From Thysanoteuthis rhombus (Eukaryota > Mollusca > Cephalopoda > Oegopsida > Thysanoteuthidae): a stretch of 64,000 bases of DNA. The notes below the pieces were generated by a model that had not been told where the DNA came from, ran no database searches, and worked only from the letters and a program-made list of their open reading frames with translations. The stretch spans positions 25,371,710-25,435,709 of the forward strand of contig OY735206.1 in NCBI GenBank assembly GCA_963457665.1, written 5' to 3'. Below are positions 12,336-23,889 of the stretch, piece after piece. Numbering within the stretch: the first letter of the stretch is position 1; every line of letters starts with the position of its first letter. Position numbers and translations under genes: made by a program.

Positions 12336-12339
12336 TGAT

Positions 12340-12405
12340 CATTGATCAAAAGGTCACGAACTTTTCACCGCCAAACGTTTATAATGTAGAATCGGGATAA
12401 ACAGA
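12340..12405 (+). repeat. Direct repeat pair, copy 1 (~65 bp)
   Basis: TTGATCAAAAGGTCACGAAC and AATCGGGATAAACAGATT recur with changes at 12950-13013, about 600 bp away in the same orientation. Confidence 0.5.
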
Positions 12406-12947
12406 TTGATTACCGTTTCTCAAAAAAAAATTCTATCTTTACAATAGTACCTCGTTTCGTGCCTCTGGTACGTTTACTTTTAGAAAAACGAGTGGTAAAC
12501 GAAACAGGGCAATACAGGAGTATTAAAGTATTGTATAAATGGAAATTGAACCAAAAATAATTTCAAAACATCTGATCGCCAGGTTGAGCTTCGACTGGAT
12601 GGAATGTTCTAGTGCCAATTATGTAATCTGGTAGCTACTTTCTAAAGCTGGTGAAATATCAAGTGTGTCAAAGAACATGCCAGATAATAAATGATTGTGT
12701 GACTGCATACACATGTTTCAACTCTCTTACACATGGCATATCAACCAAAATGTACATTATACAGTTATTTCGGAGACTGTCCATGGTATTATTTTTTATC
12801 ATTTTTTTTTTTTTTCGGAAATTTAGCATTAATGAATTCAATATGGATAATATTTGTTAAAGAGGGCCTTTGGAAATTAGCGATAAGCAGGTCAGCAATA
12901 ATCAGTATCTTTCCCTCGCTGTCGGAACTGAGGAAATATTGATAGCT

Positions 12948-13013
12948 GTCGATCGAAAGGTCACAGTCTTTTGTCCACGAAAGGTCTTGCATACAATCGA
13001 GATAAACAGATCC
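12948..13013 (+). repeat. Direct repeat pair, copy 2 (~65 bp)
   Basis: TCGATCGAAAGGTCACAGTC and AATCGAGATAAACAGATCC match copy 1 at 12.34 kb. It ends about 110 bp from the cyclase exon at 13126, inside the intron. Confidence 0.5.
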
Positions 13014-13125
13014 GTGCCGTTCCAGAAGGAACGAATATTATCTAATTATAGCGTTTTTGAAGGTCAGTCACGTATTGAGGAGAATTGAAATAAGGAAATC
13101 GAAACGCCGTTGGGGGAAAACTCAC

Positions 13126-13249
13126 TTGCATCGGCGTGCTCTCAGCGGAAATGGCTGTGAAGCCACAAATATCACTGAAGTAGATAGTCACTTGTTGATA
13201 GCTTTCTGGTTCAACTGGCTGACCTCGCTTTAGAGTTTCAGCAACAGAC
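13126..13249 (-). CDS. Receptor guanylate cyclase, exon: start of cyclase domain
   Basis: This 124-bp exon (phase 2 in, phase 0 out) encodes S-V-A-E-T-L-K-R-G, then [12 protein letters not shown] and S-A-E-S-T-P-M-Q. The Asp in F-S-D-I is the first metal-binding residue of class III nucleotide cyclases, so this half of the two-metal site is intact. The residue after D-I is Cys, where many animal membrane cyclases have Val. It lies next to the metal loop and I do not regard it as inactivating. The acceptor is TTCATAG and the donor GTGAGT. The next exon begins exactly at V-V-T-L-L-N-D-L-Y, the expected continuation. Confidence 0.96.
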
Positions 13250-14049
13250 CTATGAAAACAGAAACGAAAAAGTGAAAAATGACATCAATGATAAGTGAAA
13301 AATAACAAAAGCATAATCGGAACAAAGTTTACTTACTCTATTAGCCTGCCTGTGCCTTCTCAAAATAACAGTATATCAACTTTTCACTGCACTCAGAAAA
13401 ATATGAAAAGCATGGGGATCTATTGTTTCTTTTTTATGCTCAACTAGAATGAGCACCGATATTTCACACGTTTTCAAAATCGAATGAATAAATAGAGGGG
13501 GGAGTTTCTTTTCAATTAGCATATTATATTTAACTCCCTTGACAAATGAGATATATTACAGTAAGAAAATATAGTCCATCAAGTGGCAAATTGTATAAGT
13601 TGTTCACTTTTTTTTAATGAAATGTTTTTAACTCACCGTCGTAAATTGACAGCCTCAGATAATTTAAAATAAATAAGAGATAAAAAATGAAGTTAAAAAA
13701 GTAATCAAAAGTCAATGATAAGAACGCAGGGTATATTATATTGGGTCGCGTTAATTTAATGACGGATTCGAAAGAATTTAATTCGTATTTTCATACTTTT
13801 TCAATAAGTATAAATATCACAGAAATTCCATTAAGATTTGACACAATTCTCATATCAACATTTTTTCTGTTATAACTGAAACAGACATTTATTTTGATTA
13901 CGATATGATCGTTGTTGGAATTATAGAAACACTTGCAGGATTACTCAGTTGACAGTTAGAGGTTAGAGAGTGAACTTGTGTAATGTGTGATTGTGTAATT
14001 GTTGCAGAGTTTTTTGCACAACATTACATCACTCAAATCTATCCCTTTA

Positions 14050-14245
14050 CAGTCGAGAGTGGACTACCTTTGACTTCAGGCATTTCAAACAGAGATTTCA
14101 GACCGCAGACGAGATTTAAAAAGATGTGATGGGGCATCTGATGGCAATCCCGAAAAAGGACTGTGTTGACTAGTTTCGATAGTGAGCGGAACGCTACGAT
14201 AAGTTAGTGAGGTTCCAAAGAGGGTACTTTAAAGGGGACTAAGAC
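14050..14245 (+). pseudogene. Mariner-like transposase remnant (C-terminal end)
   Basis: The plus strand shows, with stops, F-Q-T-A-D-E-I near 14097, M-G-H-L-M-A-I-P-K-K-D near 14128-14160, and E-R-Y-D-K-L-V-R-F-Q-x-x-Y-F-K-G-D before a stop near 14240. This ordering (F-x-T-x-x-E-I, then A-I-P-K, then a final Y-F-x-G-D) is the usual C-terminus of mariner-family transposases. No inverted terminal repeats were located. Confidence 0.72.
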
Positions 14246-14264
14246 GCTAATGACAAGATTTTTT

Positions 14265-14400
14265 TCGTTGATATCAAATGACAGGATATTTCCCAGGTAG
14301 ACCTCATGGTATATGATGTTTTGGTTGGTTGGTATAACAATGTCATTAACTGCAGAAGGTGATTAAGAGTTATGTGAAAGCTGTTGTCGATTGAAAAATA
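14265..14400 (-). repeat. Possible minus-strand copy of dispersed repeat family 2
   Basis: The minus strand contains CACCTTCTGCAGTTAATGAC, matching the most conserved part of the family. The rest is diverged. Confidence 0.35.
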
Positions 14401-15504
14401 ATCTACTGCAAGATAACAGTCGTGAGATCAAAGCCCTGAATCAGGAGTAGAACTGAGTTGCCATCAACCACAATAAAATGAATAATTGAGTTAGTCATAT
14501 AAATGCAATGAGATATTTTCCTGTTATTCCTTGATAATTGGTTATTGTATAACCTACAACACCGGCCGTCGAAACGGACACATACCCAAAATTGATGTAA
14601 ACGAGTTGTAAGAAATGAAGCCTATTTTTGGTGATGCAATTAGCAAGCTGTACTCTTGGACATCAGTGTTAAGCAGAGATCAGATGCTGGCTTCATCATA
14701 TTGGTCATTAGTAAATAAATCATATGAGTTTATATCAGTTGACTGGAGGTGTTAATGCTCTCAGTCAAAGGGCATATATCAAGCATCTTGATAGGCTTCA
14801 TGAAATACTAGATTCACTTAATTAATTACTAACTTGGTAGGAAATGACAGATATTTCAGCCATTGCAGCTTTATGGCTAAAGCAATGAGATATTGGAAAT
14901 GTCATGATTATTGCACTGAAGGTTTTTTTTTTGGGCAACACAAGGAGTATAAAGAAAAAAGCTATCGATGATAAGATGTAAAGTATCCCAAAAGAATAAA
15001 GGTCCCCGACTGAAAACTGTTGAGAGAGAGAGGGAGGGGAGAGGATATTCCTTGTTTGTTAGGATTCTTAACTCAGACATAACCGATTTCCTTTTACTGA
15101 AACAATGAAATTCTTAAAAAACGTTACATATTTTCTGTAATTAAATGCCCGAGAACCTGCACAAAAATGTCAGTTCAATTGATTTCAGCAGTTTTAAAGT
15201 TTAATAATTATATGTTGTAAACAGAGACTCGAATCAGCTAAATATCATCACACCTCGGTGGAGTCTCCCTATACAAATCATTGAAATATATAGTGGAATA
15301 ACAGAGTTATCCAATTGAGGAAAAGAAGACGATCATGACAACGACAGCAGATATCCATAACAAATGATAATCCCCAGCTTTTTTTCCGGTGGAGATAAAA
15401 AAAAAAATGGAATACAAAAAGAAGCTGTTTACGTTAGCCCATTGAGAGTTTACATCATTGCAGTTTTATGGGTAAGTCAATAAACATTCCGTTCTATTTT
15501 GATT

Positions 15505-15650
15505 GATATCAACTTGCAATGGACAACTTGTAGGAGACGGCGACTTTTATCTTCCATTGAATAATTGTTTCCCTCTCCCTCAACCACCTTCTGCAGTTAA
15601 AGAGTGAAGGTATACATTTCTTGACCAACAGTGAAGTTATTTGGATGTAT
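15505..15650 (+). repeat. Dispersed repeat family 2, copy
   Basis: CAACTTGCAATGGACAACTT, CTTTTATCTTCCATTGAATA and AACCACCTTCTGCAGTTAAA align with the copies at 11.05 and 62.1 kb. Confidence 0.55.
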
Positions 15651-15844
15651 GGTAAAGAGTCCCGTCTCTCAAGACACACCTCCAAATGGAGTAGGGAGAC
15701 CAGTGACGAGGTTTGGTTAGTAATCAGCCTGGTAATTCCTCTCATGTCTCAAGTTTAGTGAAATCCAGAACTTAATCCCCGCAAATTTTTATGATCATCC
15801 ACTTGCACGATGCAAGTCCACTGAAATGAGAATGAGAGTTTTTT

Positions 15845-16215
15845 AACATTCATTATTGACATAGAACTCCCCCAGGATTCTCTACATCTTTCTATCGTGA
15901 GCGTAATGGTTTCTATGATGTTCCAGACTCCAGTTTTCTCCTAATGCATTGTGCTGTCTTGTGGTCTTTCTATGTTATGTTGACAATGATTCCCTCTAGT
16001 GTATGTACCATGTTTCTACGCCATAGGTGACCATCGGGAGGATGAATTGGTAATACATTCTTCATTTAGAGTGAATCTACGCTTCATATTTTCTTCTTTT
16101 GAGGATGTCAAGGAGATTCGTTGTCTTACGTAGAATTAGTAAACTACTTTGTCCAGCTTTGAGTTTTTGATATTGAATGCTAAACGACCTAAGGGATATT
16201 TCTACGCTGATCATT
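15845..16215 (-). pseudogene. RTE-like remnant, C-terminal RT region
   Basis: On the minus strand the segment encodes a broken match to the end of RTE-type polyproteins. M-Y-Y-Q-F-I-L-P-M-V-T-Y-G-V-E-T-W is recognisable near 16055-16010, corresponding to the common (V/L)-P-x-x-T-Y-G-x-E-T-W motif. The same DNA (TAGGTGACCATCGGGAGGAT) recurs at about 34300 with few changes, showing a shared family. Confidence 0.7.
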
Positions 16216-16294
16216 CTGCAAAGAACGTACTTGATTACCTACTGAGAACACAGGGACATTTTTCCTAATGAACTGTTTCCCTTATCCTTCGTAA

Positions 16295-16368
16295 ATATAG
16301 TGAATCAAACCCAGGGCCATATGTGTGTGAAACAGACGTGTTGACCATTACACTAGCTGAACAGATTA
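16295..16368 (-). mobile_element. tRNA-like SINE head
   Basis: The minus strand holds an A box TAGTGTAATGG (16355-16345) and a B box GGGTTTGATTC (16312-16302) at tRNA-like spacing, in a tRNA-Val/Glu-like context (AGCTAGTGTAATGGTCAACA). It lacks the pairing acceptor stem of a working tRNA, so it is read as a SINE head. Confidence 0.6.
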
Positions 16369-16457
16369 TCGGAAAGTGGGTGGGGGAGAGATATGTTCAT
16401 TTTACGGAGGGGTCGAATCATTTGATTAGTGAAGTAGTGGTATAGAGTTTGCATTTA

Positions 16458-16610
<153 letters not shown>

Positions 16611-17149
16611 GGGGATTACAAGGGATTGAGAGAGAAGTTTTGAATCTTTAGGGGATTTAAGGATTTTGTTGACTTTGAAAAAATAAACCAAAAGATAAGG
16701 AAGTGCTTTGGTAATGCACAGTATTAAAAGGATAAAATGCCATCACAAAGTGAGATTTTTTTTTCCCAGCAGCTTGTTATTGTATTTTTAGAAGCAGGGA
16801 TTAAGACAATGAATAGAAAGTAGTTTCAAGTCTATCCTGACAGAGGAAATTAAAATCAAGCTACAATAACTTCTTGATTATCCCGTCTAAAATTGGAATA
16901 TCCCGGATAAAAGCTAACAGCATAGCCTTGCATCTCATTTCCTTTTTTGTGAAACTCCATTCCAAGTTGAGACTGGAGTTGATTTTGTTTTTGCAACGTA
17001 ACAAAGATTAAAAAAAAATACAACAACAACAAAAAGAACAAAAAAGAATCCCCCCAAAAAAACAAAGGGAGTAAATACTCCAATACATGTTTGTCCCGTC
17101 GTATTAGACCTAACCGATATAAATAAATTAACTTTCCTTACTGACTTGA

Positions 17150-17205
17150 AATCGCGGGTAATGACTCTCACCAACTGAGCCGAATTGACAAGGCTCATAT
17201 ATAAA
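17150..17205 (-). mobile_element. Possible tRNA-like SINE head
   Basis: Minus strand CGGCTCAGTTGGTGAGAGTC resembles a tRNA 5' half with an A box. The following GATTTCAAGTC is a weak B box and lies too close, so this is a decayed or chance match. Confidence 0.35.
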
Positions 17206-17377
17206 AAGCATTGTACCTTAATGCATTTCTTTGCAAGCGTGAGGACTACGGCAGCGGCAAAGAATTAAAAACGCAAGATTCATGTAAGGATTCAATATAG
17301 GACCATTTTTTTTCTTCAACGTGGGTCGACCGAAAATACATCGATAGTCTTCGCTTAAAGTCCAAACTAAATCTTGA

Positions 17378-17380
17378 CTC

Positions 17381-17411
<31 letters not shown>

Positions 17412-17464
17412 GACAGAGACAGAGAGTAAGTGAGTGTGTGAGTGAGTGAGTGAGTGAGTGAGAG
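17378..17464. repeat. (GACA)n/(GAGT)n simple repeat
   Basis: AGACAGAC and GAGACA runs lead into GTGAGTGAGTGAG; purine-rich. Confidence 0.9.
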
Positions 17465-18256
17465 GTTATCAGTCCTCCGACTGCCACGGGCCAGGGCCCG
17501 GGTCAGTGATCACTTGCGTGTCCGTTGCTCTCCTCCTGTGGTCACCATTCATCGGTCCCTAAATCCATAGACAAGTGTACTTTCTCTTTTACTACATCAA
17601 CTTGCCCTCTTCCATCACCTGATACCGGGACTTAAGGACCTTCTTTCTAGTTTCTTCCTGCTTTCATTTCCTTTCTCACGCCACTACACTCACCGTCCAT
17701 ATCTATCTCTTCCACCGTTAAAAAAAACTTATGCACTCTCCCTTAATCCTCTTTCTCTTAATGACTTTTTAATTAACTGGCTTTGACTGGCTATCAGTGG
17801 GGGTTAAAAGCGACAACGCTTCGTCTTATCGTGATAAACTTACTTTTAAGATGTTTTCATCATCTTTGTGGCGTCTGAAAAAGGGTTTGTCGGTTACACT
17901 TGCAAACATAGATGGTTGTAAGTAAGGTATCTTTGACTTGAGATGTATCCACGCGGAAAGTATCCTTAACCAAAGTATCATTTGTAGAAGAAAAATTATG
18001 ATTTAGGAATGAAAATGAAATATTCAGTTGAACATTCTGCATCAGCCTTACATATTGTAAAAAAATGATCTCCAATCGGTTTAAAAGTAGAATTGAGTCT
18101 GACCTTCCTGCAAACAGATTTGGTTGAATAGTGTTTTATTTATTCATCTATTTATTTTGCTATCAAGCCTAACACTATATCGATTACATTGTAAACGATA
18201 CAACAAGCACAAGCAGGCATGAACCGATATCAAAATATCAGATTCAATTTTTTGTT

Positions 18257-18258
<2 letters not shown>

Positions 18259-18300
<42 letters not shown>
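18259..18300. repeat. (TA)n microsatellite
   Basis: About 42 bp of pure TA. Confidence 0.95.
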
Positions 18301-18301
<1 letters not shown>

Positions 18302-18675
18302 TCACCTTCACTATATGACACGTAGACACAAATATACGTTCACGCTAGAGGAAAAACAACCAGACAATGGGCATGCTAATATCATTGTTTGAACATTCTT
18401 ACTTGCATACATATAAATATATATACATATATATTATCAATAAAGTGTATCAGTTGATAGACAATTCATGTCTGACACAATGGTATAAGTGAGCTTTCTC
18501 GAATTCATGGACCAGCTCACATGGGTAACTCAGTGGGCGAAAACAGGGCCGCGTATGAGATGCTTCCAGCTTGACGCAGTTTTGAGGCCCGTAAAGCGCA
18601 TATTCATTAACGCGATACGAGGTTGTACTAGTTGCTCTTGGCCCATCCACTGATACACATAATGTCAACACAGGG

Positions 18676-18782
<107 letters not shown>

Positions 18783-19316
18783 TTACCGTCGTTATTTGGT
18801 AAGAGCCAAGCCACATTTGGGCAGCTTCCTGCCGGGTAGCATTGTGTTTAACAGATTATAGTTAATACTAAAATATATGTATATTTATCACACATATATC
18901 TCTCACTCTTTCTCACTCTTTCTCAATATATATATATACATATAAGTATTTACTCAGCTCCCCATAGTAATGCACAAAAATCAAGTGAGGCCCAGAGCAA
19001 GTATCGAACTAGTAGGGTAGTTATAATTTGATGACTTTATTCCCCAATGAAAAATACTTTTAAAAATAGTTGTCTATGCGGACATACAAATTGAGCAGAG
19101 GTATAAAGTGAATGAACAAAAATGTGAATTGAAAGATAAAGCTTTTTTTAATTTTAGTTGTTGCATTTTCAGCAGCTGTCCAATGGTGAGAGCAACGCAA
19201 CGTTGAAGCAGCTGTCACATTTTCTTCGAATATTTATTCTATTTATGCTATCTACGTCAAGTGACTCGTTATTTGCATAATAACAGGAGGTCATTTTAGA
19301 TAGAATTCAAATAGTA

Positions 19317-19354
19317 TAACATATTCGCACACACATAAACACACACCCACACAT

Positions 19355-19391
<37 letters not shown>
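19317..19391. repeat. (CA)n(TA)n microsatellite beside Penelope-like end
   Basis: CACACA runs and a 21-bp TA run immediately precede the hammerhead-bearing segment at 19391. Confidence 0.9.
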
Positions 19392-19520
19392 CTCACACAG
19401 CACACACTACTGAAGATGGGAAAAATCTCGAAACATGTCTGGACCAATAACATCTGAGGATTAATAAACTTTACCTCTGAACACTTCACTCCTGAGTCCG
19501 TCTCGCTCTTTACAGTTTAC

Positions 19521-19525
<5 letters not shown>
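19391..19525 (+). mobile_element. Penelope-like element 3' terminal segment with hammerhead-like motif
   Basis: The segment runs ACTCACACAGCACACACTAC, then CTGAAGATGGG, CGAAACATGTC, and a ~80-nt end finishing TTTACAGTTTACAT, where a (TA)n tract begins. The reverse complement of the same segment is found at 20697-20845 next to a Penelope-type protein end. That linkage identifies it as the element's terminal repeat-like region. Confidence 0.7.
19407..19442 (+). ncRNA. Hammerhead-ribozyme-like core, copy 1
   Basis: CTGAAGA (19410-19416) fits the conserved CUGANGA box and GAAA (19430-19433) the second box. Between them GGGA (19418-19421) can pair with TCTC (19426-19429) around an AAAA loop. After GAAA, CATG gives the minimal stem III and UC ends at 19439, the expected cleavage site. 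Stem I is short (T440-A409, G441-T408, G442-C407), and a U intrudes before stem II. Penelope-like elements are known to carry hammerheads with such minimal stem III, acting as dimers. Activity is unproven. Confidence 0.5.

Positions 19526-19616
<91 letters not shown>
19523..19616. repeat. (TA)n tract at the Penelope-like 3' terminus
   Basis: About 93 bp of uninterrupted TA starting at the end of TTTACAGTTTACAT, consistent with a tail or target made of TA repeats. Confidence 0.93.
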
Positions 19617-19618
<2 letters not shown>

Positions 19619-20130
19619 GTATTCAAGATGGCTACTCCACGTAAGAACAAAATAACAATTTGACACAAATACTGGCGACACAAACTTGCACCAATTTAGC
19701 AAAAATAAAGACATTCTGCACAGTAACATCAACTTTACTTCTTAAGGATGCTAAATTTTAATGTAAGCGCTACTATCACCACAGTTTGACAAAAGTAGCA
19801 CGGCCCTTGGAACAGCAAAACTGCTCAACGGAGACCATCGAATAGTGAATAAATACGTTAAAAACACCGTTGCCTCAGGTAAATCGTTATATCGTAGGGA
19901 ATGAGTTGTTTGGACTTTGGCTTGTATCAAATGAAGTAAAAGTGAGTTCCCTGGCTAATATTGGATGTGGAAAGACAATTTTCAGCCTTGGTTTATAAAT
20001 GTCTCTCGGTCTAAGTATGGAACTGATCTCCCTGTAAGACAACGCCCCTTCGTACGTTGCACATGCAACGATCGACTACCTGACAGTAATAGGTTTCAAA
20101 AATTGTAGATCATTGGACTTGTCATAATTC

Positions 20131-20280
20131 TCTCTAGATTTGAATCTATTTGAAACTCTATGGAGCATCCTCAAGAAGAAGTTGTATGAAAATTGGCGTC
20201 AGTTTGCTTCTGAAGAAGACTCCTCGCAATATGTTCTGACAAGTGCAGTAGATACTACAAAATTAAAAAAAAAATCGTGA
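20131..20280 (+). pseudogene. Tc1-like transposase C-terminal remnant
   Basis: The plus strand encodes S-L-D-L-N-L-F-E-T-L-W-S-I-L-K-K-K followed by about 30 residues to a stop. Tc1 transposases have S-P-D-L-N-P-I-E-x-L-W-S-x-L-K here, around the last catalytic Glu of the DD34E triad. A further trace (about 19805-19905) resembles an N-terminal helix-turn-helix part, but stops separate them. It lies between two oppositely oriented Penelope-like ends. Confidence 0.75.
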
Positions 20281-20640
20281 TTTGCAGATAGAGATCTTTT
20301 ATTTCAAAGTAAATTATGCGTGTCTGAGTTTTTTTTTCTTTCCACTGTTGCATGCAGCTAATTTATTAGCTTCAGTATTTCAAGTTTAAGACTTTTTATA
20401 GCTTGTATGAACATTCTCAATTTGGACTATTTGCTATTTCATGATTTAATCATAATATACTCAGTGTATTGTTGTGTTCTACTACCTAGGTTTAGCTAGG
20501 CTTAATCATTTAGCATGATAAAAAAATTGAAAGATTCCAAAGAAATACCCAGTATTCTTTACTATAAATACATATAAATATGTATAGTCATTTCATAAAA
20601 ATGCTATTATATAGTTAAAAAAACTGAATTTTAATGTACA

Positions 20641-20703
20641 TCTCTCTCTCCCCCTCTCTCTCTATATATATATGTATGTGTGTGTGTATATACATATATA
20701 TAA
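20641..20703. repeat. (TC)n(TA)n(TG)n tract at the second Penelope-like 3' terminus
   Basis: Short CT, TA and TG runs ending ATATATAATGTGTACTGTAA, the mirror of the terminus at 19.52 kb. Confidence 0.9.
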
Positions 20704-21413
20704 TGTGTACTGTAAAGAGTGAGACAGACTCGGGAGTAAAGTGTTTAGAGATAAGGTTTACTAATCCTTAGATGTAAATACTTCAGACATGTTTCGGTAT
20801 TTTTCCCATCTTCAGTGGTGTGTGCTGTGTGAGTATGTGTTTAAAGTTCCCATGTGGAACCAGAGTCCACTATCAGGAGCTATGCCTTGTGGGTAAAATA
20901 TGTTATAAGGGCTGCTGGAGGCCTCCTGCTGAGTGAGAGAAAGTCCAGTTAGGTATCAAGTCTTTGGTTAAGCAGCAGCAGTTGTTCTTGGGGAAGGCAG
21001 AGTTTGTCAGGGTAGAAGGGAAGTGATGTGGAGTTAGATTTTTGGGGTATGTTAGGGATAGTGTAAATGGAGGGGTGGTGAGGTCAGGGAGCTACATAGG
21101 TATCAACCTTATAAGTTATCGAAAATGTGTTGGTTATGATTTGGGCAGGAGATATAACTGGCTTAGGTGAATTTTTCCCATGGGTCTGGGTCACTTTGAA
21201 GCTTCCATTATTGAACGTATCTTAGATGTAAGTGTGAGGATGTTATTGGTAGGAGCTTTGTGCATTATAGTTCTGTGTGATAAGCGTTGTTAAGTTTAGT
21301 GTTTAATCCATTAGGATATAAAGTTTTGAGTTTGTTGATCCACATATCTTCGTGTTTCTCTACGACTTTAGTCATGTCAATTGGAGTAGTTTTTTTCTAT
21401 TTTTTCTATGATG
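20697..21413 (-). mobile_element. Penelope-like element 3' portion, minus strand
   Basis: Read on the minus strand from 21413, it encodes a C-terminal peptide: I-D-M-T-K-V-V-E-K-H-E-D-M-W-I, then K-L-K-T-L-Y-P-N-G-L-N and a stop near 21280. Penelope-like proteins end with this W-I-x-x-L-x-T-L-x-P-x-G-L-N segment after the GIY-YIG nuclease. About 430 nt of non-coding sequence follow, then the hammerhead-like motif (about 20820-20785) and an end running into (TA)n at 20690-20703. Only the 3' part of the element is present. Confidence 0.72.
20780..20820 (-). ncRNA. Hammerhead-ribozyme-like core, copy 2
   Basis: On the minus strand CTGAAGA (20815-20809) and GAAA (20795-20792) have the same spacing as copy 1, followed by CATGTC. 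Stem II is weaker here (GG with CC plus mismatches), whereas stem I starts with two Watson-Crick pairs (U-A, G-C). It is probably a decayed copy. Confidence 0.42.
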
Positions 21414-21710
21414 TTTTGCCACGGACGCTAGCTTTACCATCATAGAAAAAATAGAAAAAAACTATTCCAATTCACATGACTAAAGTCGTAGAGAAACACG
21501 AAGATATGTGGATCAGCAAACTCAAAACTTTATATCCTAATGGATTAAACACTAAACTTAACAAACCTCATCACACAGAATTCTAATGCACGAAACTCCT
21601 ACCAAGAACATCGTCACACCCACATCTAAGATACATTCAATAATGGAAGCTTCAAAGTCACCCAGACCTATGGGAAAAATTCACCTTGGCCAGTTATACC
21701 TCCTGTCCAA

Positions 21711-21715
<5 letters not shown>
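21136..21715. repeat. Large palindrome: 278-bp inverted arms around a 24-bp spacer (Penelope-like sequence)
   Basis: The left arm (21136-21413) and right arm (21438-21715) are near-perfect reverse complements with only scattered differences. The spacer is 21414-21437. Each arm encodes the Penelope C-terminal peptide outward-in: on minus for the left arm, on plus for the right. The right arm stops where a (TA)n tract starts (21715-21766), while the left continues to the element's 3' end. Arms this alike suggest a recent inverted duplication or ongoing gene conversion. Confidence 0.9.

Positions 21716-21768
<53 letters not shown>
21711..21768. repeat. (TA)n microsatellite bordering the palindrome
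   Basis: About 50 bp of TA begins where the right palindrome arm ends, followed by GT-rich sequence to 21830. Confidence 0.94.
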
Positions 21769-21773
<5 letters not shown>

Positions 21774-21999
21774 GCGTGTGTGTGTTTGTGTGTTTACGTG
21801 TGTGTTTGTGTGTTTGCATGTGTGTGAATGCAGTTATTTGATTTTGTGCATGTTTAGACTCAATAAATATCTAAGTACATTCGTCAGTTCTACTACAGTT
21901 TTTTTTTTTCACTGATGTCATCATTACTGCTTGATGTGAAGAGTTCTTAGTTTTCATCTACCTTGGGTAAAGCAGATTGCACAACAGTACCCAACTGGG

Positions 22000-23880
22000 A
22001 AAAAAAATGGAGAATAGGCTTGCACAAACTTCCCGAAAAAAAGAAGAAAACATATTTATCACTGATAACCCAAACTTTCAGGAAGAGAACAAAATTGAAA
22101 ACAAAATTTTTTTTCAAGAGACTTGATGCAATTCGGCCTTCCCCAAAGGTATTTGGAAAAAAAGAACTGTCGCGAGATGAATCTAATAAATATTTCAGTT
22201 TTTTTTGTTTAGTTTTTTGTATAAGCTAATATATTCCTCCCAAACCAAATATCATTGCAGGAGTTATTGAATCAGGGTAACTGTAGAATGTGTTAATTGA
22301 AACGAAGCATTATACATCCAACTGCTATAAACTCAGTGGAAAGCCGTTTTATTTCTGACATGTAAAAAATGAATTCCGCTGAGAATACAATAGTGTTTTA
22401 TTATGCGCAATATTTCTTTATTGACAACACTGGGCAATCAGAAGATTCTCTTCTGGCGGAGCAAAACCGACCATTCTGTGAGTAATAAGTAAATTAACTA
22501 TTATTGACAGTTTTTTTACTGAGCAACTCTAAAGCGAAGAGATCCCATGAAACATTCAGTAGGCCCAAAATGCATGAAACAAGTAATTCCCCATTCGAGT
22601 CCCCAAAATCTTGATGATGATAAGTCAGGAGGTCCGAGTGTTTGAACTTATAGGAGACTGGATTGTAGCACAGGGAATGGTAGGGTGTGCACTGTTTCTA
22701 TAACGTAACGTCTTTTTTGCAAAAGTGAAAAAGTGGCGTGAAATGAACTTTGAAGAGTAGGAATAGTGTGAATGGAAGAAAAAGGTCATCCCCCCACAAA
22801 AAAAAAATCCCACTCACTTTTCTGTATACTATTTTACCAATAGCTGGGTCAAGTGTTAACTGATCAAGTGTTAACTGAAGACTGTCTGAGCCAGAATTTG
22901 AAGTCGGCTTATCAAATCCATTCTTTGTAATATCAACCGATCTGTCATCCCAACCTCTGTAAAGTCAGTAGAGATTTACATAGAGTCATCTACAAACAAT
23001 GTTTAACAAAAAAATTTCTCAGTTTTATTCCAATGGATCTTCTCCCTAAGATATCTCATTCCATGGTTCTCTGCCTCAATAAACTATTGTCAGTAATGAT
23101 TTACGTAAATGAACCTACTATACAGTTATGTTTCAAAAGTTTGTCTTGCTAGACAGTTGGAAATGTAATCAACTCAGACTATATCACTGTTTGTCCAAGT
23201 GCACGTATATACGAGTGTTTTTGTAGCAGAGTGTTACCATGTAATTTTGTCTGCCTTGCGTGTCATTTTTTTTTTCGTCGGATATTTCTTGGCATGCAAA
23301 GAAAAAGCAATTATTGAATAAGAATATTCAAAAGCTTTTATTGTGACGCTGGCGAGGCGGACTAGAATGAGGTGATTCAAGAATTGCCTGATCAAATTTG
23401 GTGAGCATACATTGAACTGGCTTAAACTTAGACAATATATATACCAAAGACAGTGAAGAGACGTCGAGTGTTTTGACTACTTAACCGTACTTTCACCGTT
23501 AAAACTCTGATACATTCCAATACAGTCTATTACAAAGGAAATAAATCAACTAAAAAACAAATGAAAGCAGAAAAGCTGATTGTTTATAACTGTATTTCAT
23601 CAAAAATGCAATTACAAAGGAAATAAGTTATTTGGTAGGTTTAAGGTTGGTTTTAGGGTTAATGTTTGTGTTAAGGATAAAATTGTGTCTATATAAATCA
23701 ACTGTAGAGCAAATGAAAGCAGCGAACTTTTCCTTATCGCAATGGTGGTTCCACCGCAAAAATTCCAAGAGATATGTTTGGAGAAGTGCAATCTGGTTGT
23801 CAAATACACTTTAAACCATCTGTAAAAAATGTGTGTGTGTGGGGGGGTAGTTACACCACTCTAATCTATCATAAACTGAC
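22000..23880. other. Intron sequence, nothing recognised
   Basis: AT-rich sequence of the 10.6-kb cyclase intron between the palindrome region and the linker exon. A small internal direct repeat (CAAGTGTTAACTGA at about 22849-22876) is the only structure seen. Confidence 0.5.
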
Positions 23881-23889
23881 GTTACTTAC

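Noticed and set aside
16295..16368. Functional tRNA gene
   Set aside because: A and B boxes are present but the acceptor and anticodon stems do not pair; better read as a SINE head. The same applies to the other tRNA-like loci.
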